From positions 1 through 64,000 of the forward strand of contig JBDTEO010000022.1 of assembly GCA_039922495.1 (NCBI GenBank): DNA of 64,000 bases, in the 5' to 3' direction. Of this stretch, positions 16,848 through 23,792 are shown piece by piece (positions within the stretch are counted from its first letter, which is position 1; the number at the start of each line of letters is the position of its first letter). The notes below the pieces were generated by a model. It made no database searches. It saw nothing but the letters and a program-made list of their open reading frames with translations, and was not told where the DNA came from. Both the position numbers and the translations under genes were made by a program. The DNA is from JALYYC01 sp039922495 (GTDB taxonomy: Bacteria > Chloroflexota > Dormibacteria > CF-121).

Positions 16848-17653
16848 GACTTCTGCATGCGAGCCTGTCGCTGGGGTCGTGGTCCTGGGACCCGACCATC
16901 CTTCTCGGGACGCTCGCCCTCGCGGCCGGCTACGCCTGGCTGATTCGTCGCCGGGGACGCATCGAGACCTGGTCTCCCATGGCGCGGCTGTCCTTCGCCG
17001 CCGGTTTGCTGGTGCTGATCCTGGCGCTCGAGTCCCCAATCGACGTCGGCGGCGATAAATATCTATTCAGTCTGCATATGGTCCAGCACCTGATGCTGGC
17101 GATGATCGTGCCGCCCTTGCTATTGCTCGGCTTGCCAGAACGATGGCTGATCCTGGATCGGATCCGGGTCTCGCCGATCGCCGCCAACGTGACCTTCAAC
17201 CTCGTGCTCGCCGTCTGGCATGTCCCATTTCTCTATGAGGCGACGCTGCGCAACGGGCCGATCCATGTCGCCGAGCACCTGACGTTTCTCGCCGCCGGGA
17301 TTCTCTTCTGGTGGCCGGTCGTGGCCCCCAGCACCCGCCGCCGAGGTCTGACCGTGATCGGGAAGATTGCCTACCTGGGATTCGCCGGGGTGCCGCCGAC
17401 CATCCTGGGCCTCGCCTTCATCCTGTCGCGGACGGTCCTCTATCCGTTTTATGCGGAGGCGCCACGGGTCACGCCCCTCTCGCCGCTCGATGACCAGGTG
17501 GTCGCCGGGCTCGTCATGTTCGGGCTGGGAAATCTTATTTATTTTCTGGCGATCGCCGTGATCTTCTTTCGCCTGGATGACAAGGAAGCGACGGCCGGTG
17601 AGGTAGCACCGCCCGTAGGAGTGGAACAACCCCATGCGAGAATTACCTCGTGA
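16844..17653 (+). CDS. cytochrome c oxidase assembly protein CtaG-like (caa3_CtaG family)
   Basis: The protein has about seven hydrophobic helices and the typical HMVQHLMLAMIVPPLLLLGLP block followed by the AVWHVPFLYEATLRN and HVAEHLTFLAAGILFWWPV segments, all with conserved histidines. These proteins assist copper insertion into heme-copper oxidases. No ATG, GTG or TTG lies near the first helix. I place the start at CTG 16844 because it overlaps the upstream stop as CTGA and has AGGAAGG at 16828-16834, nine bases before it. The only conventional start is GTG 16757, which would add 29 residues read out of frame through the upstream gene. The stop overlaps fur. Confidence 0.8.
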   Translation: MRLLHASLSLGSWSWDPTILLGTLALAAGYAWLIRRRGRIETWSPMARLSFAAGLLVLILALESPIDVGGDKYLFSLHMVQHLMLAMIVPPLLLLGLPERWLILDRIRVSPIAANVTFNLVLAVWHVPFLYEATLRNGPIHVAEHLTFLAAGILFWWPVVAPSTRRRGLTVIGKIAYLGFAGVPPTILGLAFILSRTVLYPFYAEAPRVTPLSPLDDQVVAGLVMFGLGNLIYFLAIAVIFFRLDDKEATAGEVAPPVGVEQPHARITS

Positions 17654-18098
17654 TCGTCACGTGACCACCAGGAACTCCGCCACCGAGGCCTTGCATACGT
17701 CCGGATACCGGCTGACGATGCAGCGGCAGGTGGTCTGGGATACGCTGCGGCAGGCTAAAAAGCACCTCAGCGCCGATGACCTGCTGGGCGAGATCCGGCG
17801 GCGGTATCCGCGATTCAATTTGGCGACCATCTATCGGTCCGTCGAGGTCCTGCGCGAGCTGGGCCTGATCAAGGAGACGCGCATCGGCGACCGCGGCTAT
17901 TACGAGCTCGCCGAGGAAGGCCGCGATCACTACCACCTGGTCTGCGACCAGTGCGGCTCGACGCTCCATATCGAGGGCGATCACCTGGTGCCGGTGCTGC
18001 ATCACATCACCGAAGAGCACGAGTTCGTCGTCAGCACGGCGGACCTGGTGGTGCACGGCCGCTGCGCGCGCTGCCAGGCAAAGGCCGCTCGGCGCTAG
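17634..18098 (+). CDS. Fur-family metal-responsive transcriptional repressor
   Basis: Fur proteins bind DNA as metal-loaded dimers to control iron, zinc, manganese or peroxide genes. The 154-residue product has the winged helix with NLATIYRSVEVLRELGLI (about residues 62-79), the metal-site segment RDHYHLVCDQCG (about 101-112) and a second CARC, giving the four-cysteine structural zinc site. Start is ATG 17634, with GTG 17661 as an alternative. It overlaps the CtaG gene end. The VIT-family transporter three bases downstream is its most likely target or partner. Sensed metal is not decidable from sequence. Confidence 0.9.
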   Translation: MRELPRDRHVTTRNSATEALHTSGYRLTMQRQVVWDTLRQAKKHLSADDLLGEIRRRYPRFNLATIYRSVEVLRELGLIKETRIGDRGYYELAEEGRDHYHLVCDQCGSTLHIEGDHLVPVLHHITEEHEFVVSTADLVVHGRCARCQAKAARR

Positions 18099-18101
18099 GC
18101 G

Positions 18102-18845
18102 ATGGCCCAGCCAGACGATCTCCATCCTGCGATCCACGCGCCCGACGCCCCGCAAGGGGGGATCGGCCGGCAACTGCGCGATATCATCCTGGGCGGCCAG
18201 GACGGCCTGGTCAATGTCCTCGGCCTCGTCCTGGGCGTCGCCGCCGCGACCGCGCAGCTCAAGGTCATCATCGTCGCCGGACTCGCGGCGACGTTTTCCG
18301 AATCCATCGCGATGGCCGGGGTCGCCTACACGTCAGCGCTTGCCGACCGCGACTACTACCTGGCGGAAGAAGCCAAGGAGCGGCGCGAGATCGAAGAGGT
18401 CCCCGACATCGAGCGTGAGGAGATCCGGGAGATCTTCCGCGAGAAGGGCATCAAGGGCGAGCTGCTGGAGCGGGTCGTCGAGCAGATCACGGCCGACAAA
18501 GACGTCTGGGTCGATGTGATGATGCGGGACGAGCTCCACCTGACGCCGATCCCGCGGGAGGGGATCGGGCGGCGAGCGGTCGTCACGGGATTCGCGACCC
18601 TGATCGGATCGGTAATCCCCCTGACGCCGTTTCTGCTGGTGCCGCTATTCGGCGTCTCGGTGACGATGGCGACGCTGCTCGCCGTTCCGTTGTGCGCCAT
18701 CGTGCTCTTCGGGGTCGGCGCGTACAAGGCGATCACGCTGGTGGGCGACTGGCGGATCAGCGGGCTGGAGATGCTGATCATCGGCATGGCTTCGGCCGGC
18801 GCCGGGTACCTGGTCGGCCGCATCCTCCATGTCAGCGGAGGATAG
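18102..18845 (+). CDS. VIT1/CCC1 family Fe2+/Mn2+ transporter
   Basis: VIT family proteins move ferrous iron or manganese across membranes. The 247-residue product has the signature first helix region DIILGGQDGLVNVLGLVLGVAAAT (about residues 27-50) and SESIAMAGVAYTSALADRDYY, then a long charged cytoplasmic insert rich in Glu (EEAKERREIEEVPDIEREEI) that corresponds to the metal-binding domain of the family. Three more hydrophobic helices follow. The ATG start is three bases after fur, so both are probably one transcript under Fur autocontrol. The 3' end nearly meets the convergent gene at 18852. Confidence 0.9.
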   Translation: MAQPDDLHPAIHAPDAPQGGIGRQLRDIILGGQDGLVNVLGLVLGVAAATAQLKVIIVAGLAATFSESIAMAGVAYTSALADRDYYLAEEAKERREIEEVPDIEREEIREIFREKGIKGELLERVVEQITADKDVWVDVMMRDELHLTPIPREGIGRRAVVTGFATLIGSVIPLTPFLLVPLFGVSVTMATLLAVPLCAIVLFGVGAYKAITLVGDWRISGLEMLIIGMASAGAGYLVGRILHVSGG

Positions 18846-18851
18846 CCCTCG

Positions 18852-19229
18852 TCAATTCGGGGGAGGCGGCGCATCAGCATCACGTTGACGGAGCCCGCAG
18901 GCCCGGGCCAGCACACGTTCCATGCTCGAATGCGCCGCGAGCATGGCCCCGAGCGCCTTCGCCTGGGCACGCAGGTCCGTTTCCAGGTGGCCGGTCACGG
19001 CGACCACTCGGAGTGAGGGTGCCGACCGGCAGAGATTCTCGATTAACCTGAGTTGGCGATCTGGATGTAGGGTGACCTGGATGACGACGACATCGCCCGC
19101 TTCCCAGGTCCGGTCGCCGGTCTCTGCCGGCGACAGCATGACCGGCTCGAGCCCCAGACGTCTGGCCGTGGCTCGGACGCGCTCCGCGAAAAACAGATCA
19201 TCCTGGAGCACGTACAGGCGCGGCGTCAT
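18852..19229 (-). CDS. receiver-like domain protein lacking the phosphoacceptor Asp
   Basis: A 125-residue protein starting at ATG 19229 on the minus strand. It reads like a stand-alone CheY-type receiver: an early acidic pair in LYVLQDDLFFAERVRATARRLG, a middle hydrophobic strand DVVVIQVTLHPD, a VVAVTGH strand and a final helix AKALGAMLAAHSSMERVLARA. At the position expected for the phosphorylated Asp there is Gln (VVIQV), so it is probably not phosphorylated. The open frame extends further upstream, but that part overlaps the promoter and start of the divergent zinc-ribbon gene and is unlikely to be translated. Function unknown. Confidence 0.65.
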   Translation of the reverse strand: MTPRLYVLQDDLFFAERVRATARRLGLEPVMLSPAETGDRTWEAGDVVVIQVTLHPDRQLRLIENLCRSAPSLRVVAVTGHLETDLRAQAKALGAMLAAHSSMERVLARACGLRQRDADAPPPPN

Positions 19230-19294
19230 CGACCGAGAATAGCCGGTCGATCGCCGGGCACCCTTTTGGCCATCACCAAAAGTCCCTGGGCGCT

Positions 19295-19303
19295 TGCTAT
19301 AAT
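19295..19303 (+). promoter_or_regulatory. extended -10 promoter for the zinc-ribbon gene
   Basis: TTGCTATAAT contains a perfect TATAAT hexamer (19298-19303) with the TGn extension. No strong -35 box lies at 16-18 bases. It is about 86 bases upstream of the GTG start at 19390, leaving a leader that ends in the ribosome-binding site AAAGAAAGGAG. Confidence 0.7.
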
Positions 19304-19389
19304 CCGCCGCGGGAAGTTTGGGTCGCAGGCTGCGCCGGGCTCCCGGCGAAGACTCTGAATCCAAAGTAGAAAGAAAGGAGATCTTTGCC

Positions 19390-19680
19390 GTGAGCTTCAG
19401 CGATAGGACCTTAACCTGCCGTGACTGCGGTTTGAATTTTGTTTTCACCATCGGTGAGCAGGAGTTTTATTCGGCCAAGGGCTTCCAGCACGAGCCGTCG
19501 CGTTGTCCAGACTGCCGCTCGATCAACCGCAACGTCCGGGGGACCGGTCGCCCCAAGGAGCTTCACGAGGTCGTGTGTGCCGAATGTGGCAAGCCGGCCC
19601 AGGTGCCGTTTACGCCGACCATGGGGCGCCCGGTGTACTGCAGCGACTGTTTCGACAAGGTCCGAACCAGCCGCCGGTAG
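19390..19680 (+). CDS. zinc-ribbon protein
   Basis: This 96-residue protein contains two zinc-ribbon modules: CRDC with CPDC (about residues 10-45) and CAEC with CSDC (about 65-90). The first resembles the probable zinc-ribbon domain seen at the start of many small Terrabacteria proteins (LTCRDCGLNFVFTIGEQEFYSAKGF). The second has the CxxCGKPAQVPFTPTMGRPVYCSDC pattern. The GTG 19390 start is chosen because a purine-rich AAAGAAAGGAG site lies a few bases before it. Role unknown; nucleic-acid or protein binding is likely for the fold. Confidence 0.85.
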   Translation: MSFSDRTLTCRDCGLNFVFTIGEQEFYSAKGFQHEPSRCPDCRSINRNVRGTGRPKELHEVVCAECGKPAQVPFTPTMGRPVYCSDCFDKVRTSRR

Positions 19681-19787
19681 GCAGGAACGCGGCCGTTCGT
19701 CTCCGTTTGTAACGAACTCCGTAAGCTGACGGGCGCAGCATCAAGCCAGCGGCCAGCCACGCCACGCCGGCGGGTGCCCGCCAATAT

Positions 19788-20315
19788 ATGCGTGATGCAG
19801 GAAACCGTGCGCTCCGCCTGGTTGGACCCGGTGACGATGCCCGCCAACCGCGGGTTCGGCGCGTCGGCGGCCTGACCTTCTGGGCGGAAACCCTGGTGCT
19901 GCGGACCGCCGCCAGCCGGGAGTTCACGGATGTCACGGCGCTGGTCGCCGGTGTCGTGGAGCGTTCCGGTGTCGTGCAGGGGACCGTCACCGTCTTTTCC
20001 AAGCACACCACGGCCGCCGTCGTCCTGAACGAAAACGAGCCGCTGCTGCTGCAAGACATGGGCGCGATGCTGGAGCGGATCTCGGGATCGGCCGGCGTCT
20101 ACGAACACAACGACATGAGCCGGCGCACCGGTGAGATGGAGCCCAATGAATGCGCCAACGGACACGCGCACTGCCAGCACCTCCTGATCGGCGGCAGCCA
20201 GACGATTCCGGTCGCGGACGCCGGGCTGGACCTGGGCCACTGGCAGCGCATTTTCCTGCTCGAGCTGGACCGGCCACGCGAGCGACAGGTCGTCGTCCAG
20301 GTCTTCGGCGCCTAA
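19788..20315 (+). CDS. YjbQ family (UPF0047) protein
   Basis: The conserved core runs from about residue 32 (AETLVLRTAASREFTDVT) through FSKHTTAAVVLNENEP to NGHAHCQHLLIGGSQTIPV and LGHWQRIFLLELD, all typical of YjbQ/UPF0047, a small trimeric fold with metal-binding histidines that shows weak thiamine phosphate synthase activity in some members. The true role is unsettled. ATG 19788 gives 175 residues, about 30 more than usual. A non-AUG start such as CTG 19872 would give a family-typical N-terminus, but I keep the ATG. Confidence 0.82.
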   Translation: MRDAGNRALRLVGPGDDARQPRVRRVGGLTFWAETLVLRTAASREFTDVTALVAGVVERSGVVQGTVTVFSKHTTAAVVLNENEPLLLQDMGAMLERISGSAGVYEHNDMSRRTGEMEPNECANGHAHCQHLLIGGSQTIPVADAGLDLGHWQRIFLLELDRPRERQVVVQVFGA

Positions 20316-20387
20316 AATCGTCCTTGGACGCCATTGCCGGCGGCCGGCAGACGGGAAGCCACCAGCGACCTGCTCGAGGAGGACGAT

Positions 20388-21050
20388 ATGCTCGACAACT
20401 TCACCTGGTACAAGCAATCCGCCTACAAATGGCAGGGTGACGGAATCACACTCTATATCGATCCCTGGGGCGTGACCAAAGGGGAGGACGCGCCCGCCGA
20501 CGTGATTTTTATCACCCATGCGCATTTCGATCATTTCCAGCCCGAGGAGATCGACAAGATTCGCAAACCGAAGACCCAGATCGTCGCCCCGCACGACATC
20601 GCGCGGGAGCTGGGCGGCCACGTCAAGGCGGTCAAGCCCGGCGAGTCGCTGGAGGTGGCCGGCATCAAGGTGGAAACCGTCGTCGCCTACAACACCCACC
20701 CCGAGAAGCTGGAGAACCATCCCAGGTCGAACAACTGGGTCGGCTACATCCTGAAGCTGGGTGACCATCGTTACTATCACGCTGGCGACACCGACCCAGC
20801 TCCGGAGTTGCTCCAACTCAAGACCGACGTCGCCTTCGTCCCAATCGGCGACACCTACACGATGGGCGCCTTGGAGGCGGCCGGGTTCATCAAGAAGATC
20901 CGCCCGCAGCTGGCGGTGCCGATGCACTACGGCTTCGTGGTTGGGACGCCCGCCGATGCGGACACGTTCGCAAGGGAATGTGCGCCGGTGAAGGTCCAGA
21001 CCTTGACGCCGGTCCACGGCTTCGAAAAGGAGCCGGCCACCAAGGACTAA
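20388..21050 (+). CDS. metallo-beta-lactamase-fold hydrolase (UlaG/UPF0173-like)
   Basis: The 220-residue protein has the metal-binding motif HAHFDHF (about residues 43-49), a later HAGDTD (about 131-136) and a C-terminal MHYGF (about 182-186), the pattern of single-domain MBL-fold hydrolases related to UlaG and UPF0173. The N-terminus WYKQSAYKWQGDGITLYIDPW fits that group. ATG 20388 is preceded by GAGGAGGAC at a good distance. Substrate unknown. It is separated from YjbQ by 72 bases and may share a transcript with it. Confidence 0.85.
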   Translation: MLDNFTWYKQSAYKWQGDGITLYIDPWGVTKGEDAPADVIFITHAHFDHFQPEEIDKIRKPKTQIVAPHDIARELGGHVKAVKPGESLEVAGIKVETVVAYNTHPEKLENHPRSNNWVGYILKLGDHRYYHAGDTDPAPELLQLKTDVAFVPIGDTYTMGALEAAGFIKKIRPQLAVPMHYGFVVGTPADADTFARECAPVKVQTLTPVHGFEKEPATKD

Positions 21051-21115
21051 CTTCTCGGACCGACGCTGGGCTTCGGCTTCCAGGTCAGGCCCGATCCCCA
21101 ATGGAGTTTTTGGGC

Positions 21116-21133
21116 TTGTGACAGACAGCTGTC
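21116..21133 (+). promoter_or_regulatory. 18-base motif with palindrome, copy 2
   Basis: Identical to 11306-11323 over all 18 bases, with the palindrome GACAGCTGTC at 21124-21133, and again six bases before the start codon of a DUF222-HNH gene. The conservation is higher than that of the following coding sequence, which argues that the motif is under its own selection. Confidence 0.6.
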
Positions 21134-21139
21134 GCAAGC

Positions 21140-22366
21140 ATGTCTCACGATGCGAGCATGGCTGGCGCCGGCGAGCTTCACGAGACTCCGCTCGACTTGA
21201 TTCGTCGCGGATATGAGCAGATGCCGGGCTGGGTGGCGGGCCAGCCCGACGAGGCTTGCGGCCCGATCGCGATCGAGCTCCAGGAGTTTCGCGATCGCTC
21301 GGAGGCCAACTCGGCCGAGGCCTTACGGCGTTTCGAGAAGTCGGGTGCCTGGGTTGCCGACGGGTCGCTGAGCATGGTCGCCTGGCTGCGCACCCACGGC
21401 AAGCTCTCGGGTGGCGCCGCGATGGAACGCATCACGATTGCGCGGCAGCTCGACAAGTTGCCCGAAACGGAGAAGGCTTTTCAGCGTGGCGAGCTCGGCT
21501 ACGAGCACGTCGCCATCATGAGCCGAACCGCGCAGCACGTCGGCGTGGCCGCGGTGCAGCAGGCGGAGTCAGTGCTGTTGGAGGCGGCGAGGGTGAAGGA
21601 CCCGGGGCAGTTCTCCGAGGTCACGAAAGAGTTTGAGCACCGGACGGATGCCGAGGTGGCCCTGCGCGAAACCAACAAGGCTTTCAGTCGGCGATACCTC
21701 CGCGTGAGCGAGCCGAAGGACGGGCTGGTGCGCCTGGACGGCTTGTTCGATGCCGAGGGCGGCGCGACACTGACGACCGCCCTCAACGCCGTCATGCCGC
21801 AACCGAACAGAGACGACGACCGCACGCCCGAGCAGCGGCGGGCCGACGCGATGGTTGATCTCGCTCGCAAGGCGCTCGGCGGCGGCAAGCTGGGCAGCAC
21901 CGGCGGGCAGCGGCCGCACCTGGTCATCACCGCGAGCGTTGAGACCCTGGCCGGCGTGCCAGGGGCTGCGCCGGCGCGGATGGACGGTGTTGGGCCGGTT
22001 CCCGTGGAAACGGCGCAGCGGCACGGCTGCGACGCGACCGTCAGCTGGCTGGTGGGAAAGGCTGAGCTCGAACGCGAGACCAGCCACGCGCACCGGCAGA
22101 TCCCACCGTCGACGCGTCGGGCGCTGGTCGCGCGGGACCGCGAATGCATCTTCCATGGCTGTCACCGGCCTGCCGGCTGGTGCGACGGGCATCACCTTGT
22201 GTGGTGGTCGCGCGGCGGCGAGACGAAACTGGATAATCTCGCCCTGGTCTGCGGCCGGCATCATCGGATGCTCCACGAAGAGGGATGGACGCTCGGACGG
22301 GCCGGCGGCCGCTGGGTCACGAAGCCACCCGGGCAGCGCGTCGCGGCACACGCCCGATCGGCCTGA
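21140..22366 (+). CDS. DUF222 and HNH endonuclease domain protein
   Basis: The 408-residue protein joins an N-terminal DUF222 domain (about residues 30-280) to a C-terminal HNH nuclease motif: CIFHGCHRPAGWCDGHH, DNLALVCGRHHRMLHEEGW (about 335-380). Such genes are multicopy in Actinomycetota and relatives and are often taken as homing-type or 13E12-repeat elements; their biological role is not established. This is the intact relative of the broken copy at 11330. The ATG start follows the shared palindromic motif. A GC-rich tandem repeat starts 16 bases after its stop. Confidence 0.9.
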   Translation: MSHDASMAGAGELHETPLDLIRRGYEQMPGWVAGQPDEACGPIAIELQEFRDRSEANSAEALRRFEKSGAWVADGSLSMVAWLRTHGKLSGGAAMERITIARQLDKLPETEKAFQRGELGYEHVAIMSRTAQHVGVAAVQQAESVLLEAARVKDPGQFSEVTKEFEHRTDAEVALRETNKAFSRRYLRVSEPKDGLVRLDGLFDAEGGATLTTALNAVMPQPNRDDDRTPEQRRADAMVDLARKALGGGKLGSTGGQRPHLVITASVETLAGVPGAAPARMDGVGPVPVETAQRHGCDATVSWLVGKAELERETSHAHRQIPPSTRRALVARDRECIFHGCHRPAGWCDGHHLVWWSRGGETKLDNLALVCGRHHRMLHEEGWTLGRAGGRWVTKPPGQRVAAHARSA

Positions 22367-22382
22367 GGGCCTCTGCTGAGCT

Positions 22383-22451
22383 GGGCGGGGCGCCTCGGGG
22401 CGGGGCGCCCGGGGCGGGGCACCCGGGGCGGGGCACCTCGGGGCGGGGCGC
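22383..22451. repeat. 14-15 bp G-rich tandem repeat, five copies
   Basis: Units of the form GGGGCGGGGCRCCY(C) start at about 22383, 22397, 22411, 22425 and 22440; the last is partial. Each unit has two runs of three or four G, so the plus strand has many G-runs able to form a G-quadruplex. It lies between the DUF222-HNH stop and the DUF2330 gene. Confidence 0.85.
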
Positions 22452-22549
22452 AGACTGAGCGCGCCAATTGACCGACGTGGTTGCGGGAACTTTTGGGTGG
22501 CCTCCGCCGTCTGGATGATGACGTCCACGGACGGATTTGGAGGAAAGCC

Positions 22550-23626
22550 ATGCTCAACAAGCTCGTTCCCGCTGCGGCGGCAACTCTCGCGGTCTTCCTG
22601 ACGCAGGCGCTCCCGGCGGCCGCATGTGGCGGCCTGGTGGCGCCGAATGGCGCGATCCGCCTCGATCGGGCGACCACGCTGGTCGCCTGGCATGACGGCG
22701 TCGAGCATTACATGACGAGCTTCAGCTACCAGGGCAGCGCCCAGAGCTTTGGCTGGATCGTGCCCCTGCCAACGGTCCCGGACAGCGTTCAACCGGGCGG
22801 CAAGTGGACCCTGCAGCGCCTGCTGCGCGAAACGCATCCGCGACCCCTGTTTGCGCTGGACGCTCGTGTGCAAGCCGAGGCTGCGCCGGCGCCGGCGGAG
22901 GTCTTGCAGCAGGTGCAGGTCGATGCCCTCGATATCACCGTGTTGCGTGGCAGCGGCCAGGCGGTGCTGGATTGGGCAAACGACAATGGCTTCGCCATCG
23001 ATGCCGAGACCCATGCGCACGTTTTGCAATACGCGAAGGGCAGCCCGATCTTTATGGCCGCCAAGTACAACACCGCCCGGGCCGAGGCCCGGCGGCTCCT
23101 GTTCGGCGACTGCGCGCCCGTATTGATCACGATGAAGCTGGCGCACCCCTGGGTGCCCTTCGAGGTCCTGGCGGCCGGCCAGCAGGTTCAGGCGGATCTG
23201 TATTTACTCTCCGACCAGCCGGTCTATACGACCGATCTGGGCGCCGTGCTGGGCGTCTCCGGCGTCGGGACCAGCGTCCCGGGAGCCGAGGGATTCACGC
23301 TCAATTTCCAGGAGCCGATGAACGCCAGCCTCTATCGCGACCTGTCGACCGACCGGAACATGGGCTGGGTCCGTCCTGACGGCTGGCTGACGTATCTCAG
23401 CCTCAGCGCTCCCGACACGAAAGTGACCTACGACTTGAGTGTTACCCCGATGGGCGTGGTGAAAGTCGCCCCGTTTGGCACCAGGCCGATGGCGATCGTC
23501 GACGGCACGGAGGGTCGCGCCGCGGCCGCCAGCCTGCCGACGGCACCGCTGGGCACCGGCCTGGCGTTGGCGCTCTTCGCCCTTCTGCTTGGGGCGGCCT
23601 TCGTCGTCCTCAAGCCACGGCGGTAA
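22550..23626 (+). CDS. DUF2330 domain secreted/membrane-anchored protein
   Basis: The 358-residue protein starts at ATG 22550 behind GGAGGAAAG. A signal peptide (about residues 1-23, ending ALPAAA) leads directly into CGGLVAPNGAIRLDRATTLVAWHDGVEHYMTSF, the usual beginning of DUF2330 proteins, with SFGWIVPLPTVPDSV further on. A final hydrophobic helix GTGLALALFALLLGAAFVVL and a basic tail anchor it in the membrane, so most of the protein is outside the cell. The function of DUF2330 is unknown. A perfect hairpin follows its stop. Confidence 0.85.
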   Translation: MLNKLVPAAAATLAVFLTQALPAAACGGLVAPNGAIRLDRATTLVAWHDGVEHYMTSFSYQGSAQSFGWIVPLPTVPDSVQPGGKWTLQRLLRETHPRPLFALDARVQAEAAPAPAEVLQQVQVDALDITVLRGSGQAVLDWANDNGFAIDAETHAHVLQYAKGSPIFMAAKYNTARAEARRLLFGDCAPVLITMKLAHPWVPFEVLAAGQQVQADLYLLSDQPVYTTDLGAVLGVSGVGTSVPGAEGFTLNFQEPMNASLYRDLSTDRNMGWVRPDGWLTYLSLSAPDTKVTYDLSVTPMGVVKVAPFGTRPMAIVDGTEGRAAAASLPTAPLGTGLALALFALLLGAAFVVLKPRR

Positions 23627-23649
23627 TAAGCTCGGTCTGATCAGTCCGG

Positions 23650-23680
23650 TGGCCACAGGCGCATATCGCGCCTGTGGCCA
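23650..23680. terminator. perfect 13-bp hairpin after the DUF2330 gene
   Basis: TGGCCACAGGCGC (23650-23662) pairs fully with 23668-23680 around an ATATC loop. There is no T-tract on either side, so it may work as a U-less terminator, an mRNA 3' stabiliser, or a protein-binding dyad. It separates the DUF2330 gene from the LacI gene. Confidence 0.6.
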
Positions 23681-23754
23681 ATCGCCTAGTCGAAATATCC
23701 CGCTTTGCTGATACCAGCAGTTACATAAAGCCTTGTGCCTGTGCTAGCGTCCGT

Positions 23755-23768
23755 TGTAAGGGCTTACA
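23755..23768. promoter_or_regulatory. dyad TGTAAGGGCTTACA, probable LacI-family operator
   Basis: A 6+2+6 inverted repeat lies 24 bases before the TTG start of the LacI-type gene, downstream of weak promoter-like hexamers (TTACAT near 23721 and TAGCGT near 23745). LacI-family regulators commonly bind such symmetric sites to control themselves and the adjacent transporter, so autoregulation is likely but inferred. Confidence 0.55.
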
Positions 23769-23792
23769 TCGCTGCTCATTGGGGAGAGAAGC

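Noticed and set aside
22383..22451. CRISPR array
   Set aside because: Units are 14-15 bp, directly adjacent without spacers, and no cas genes are present.
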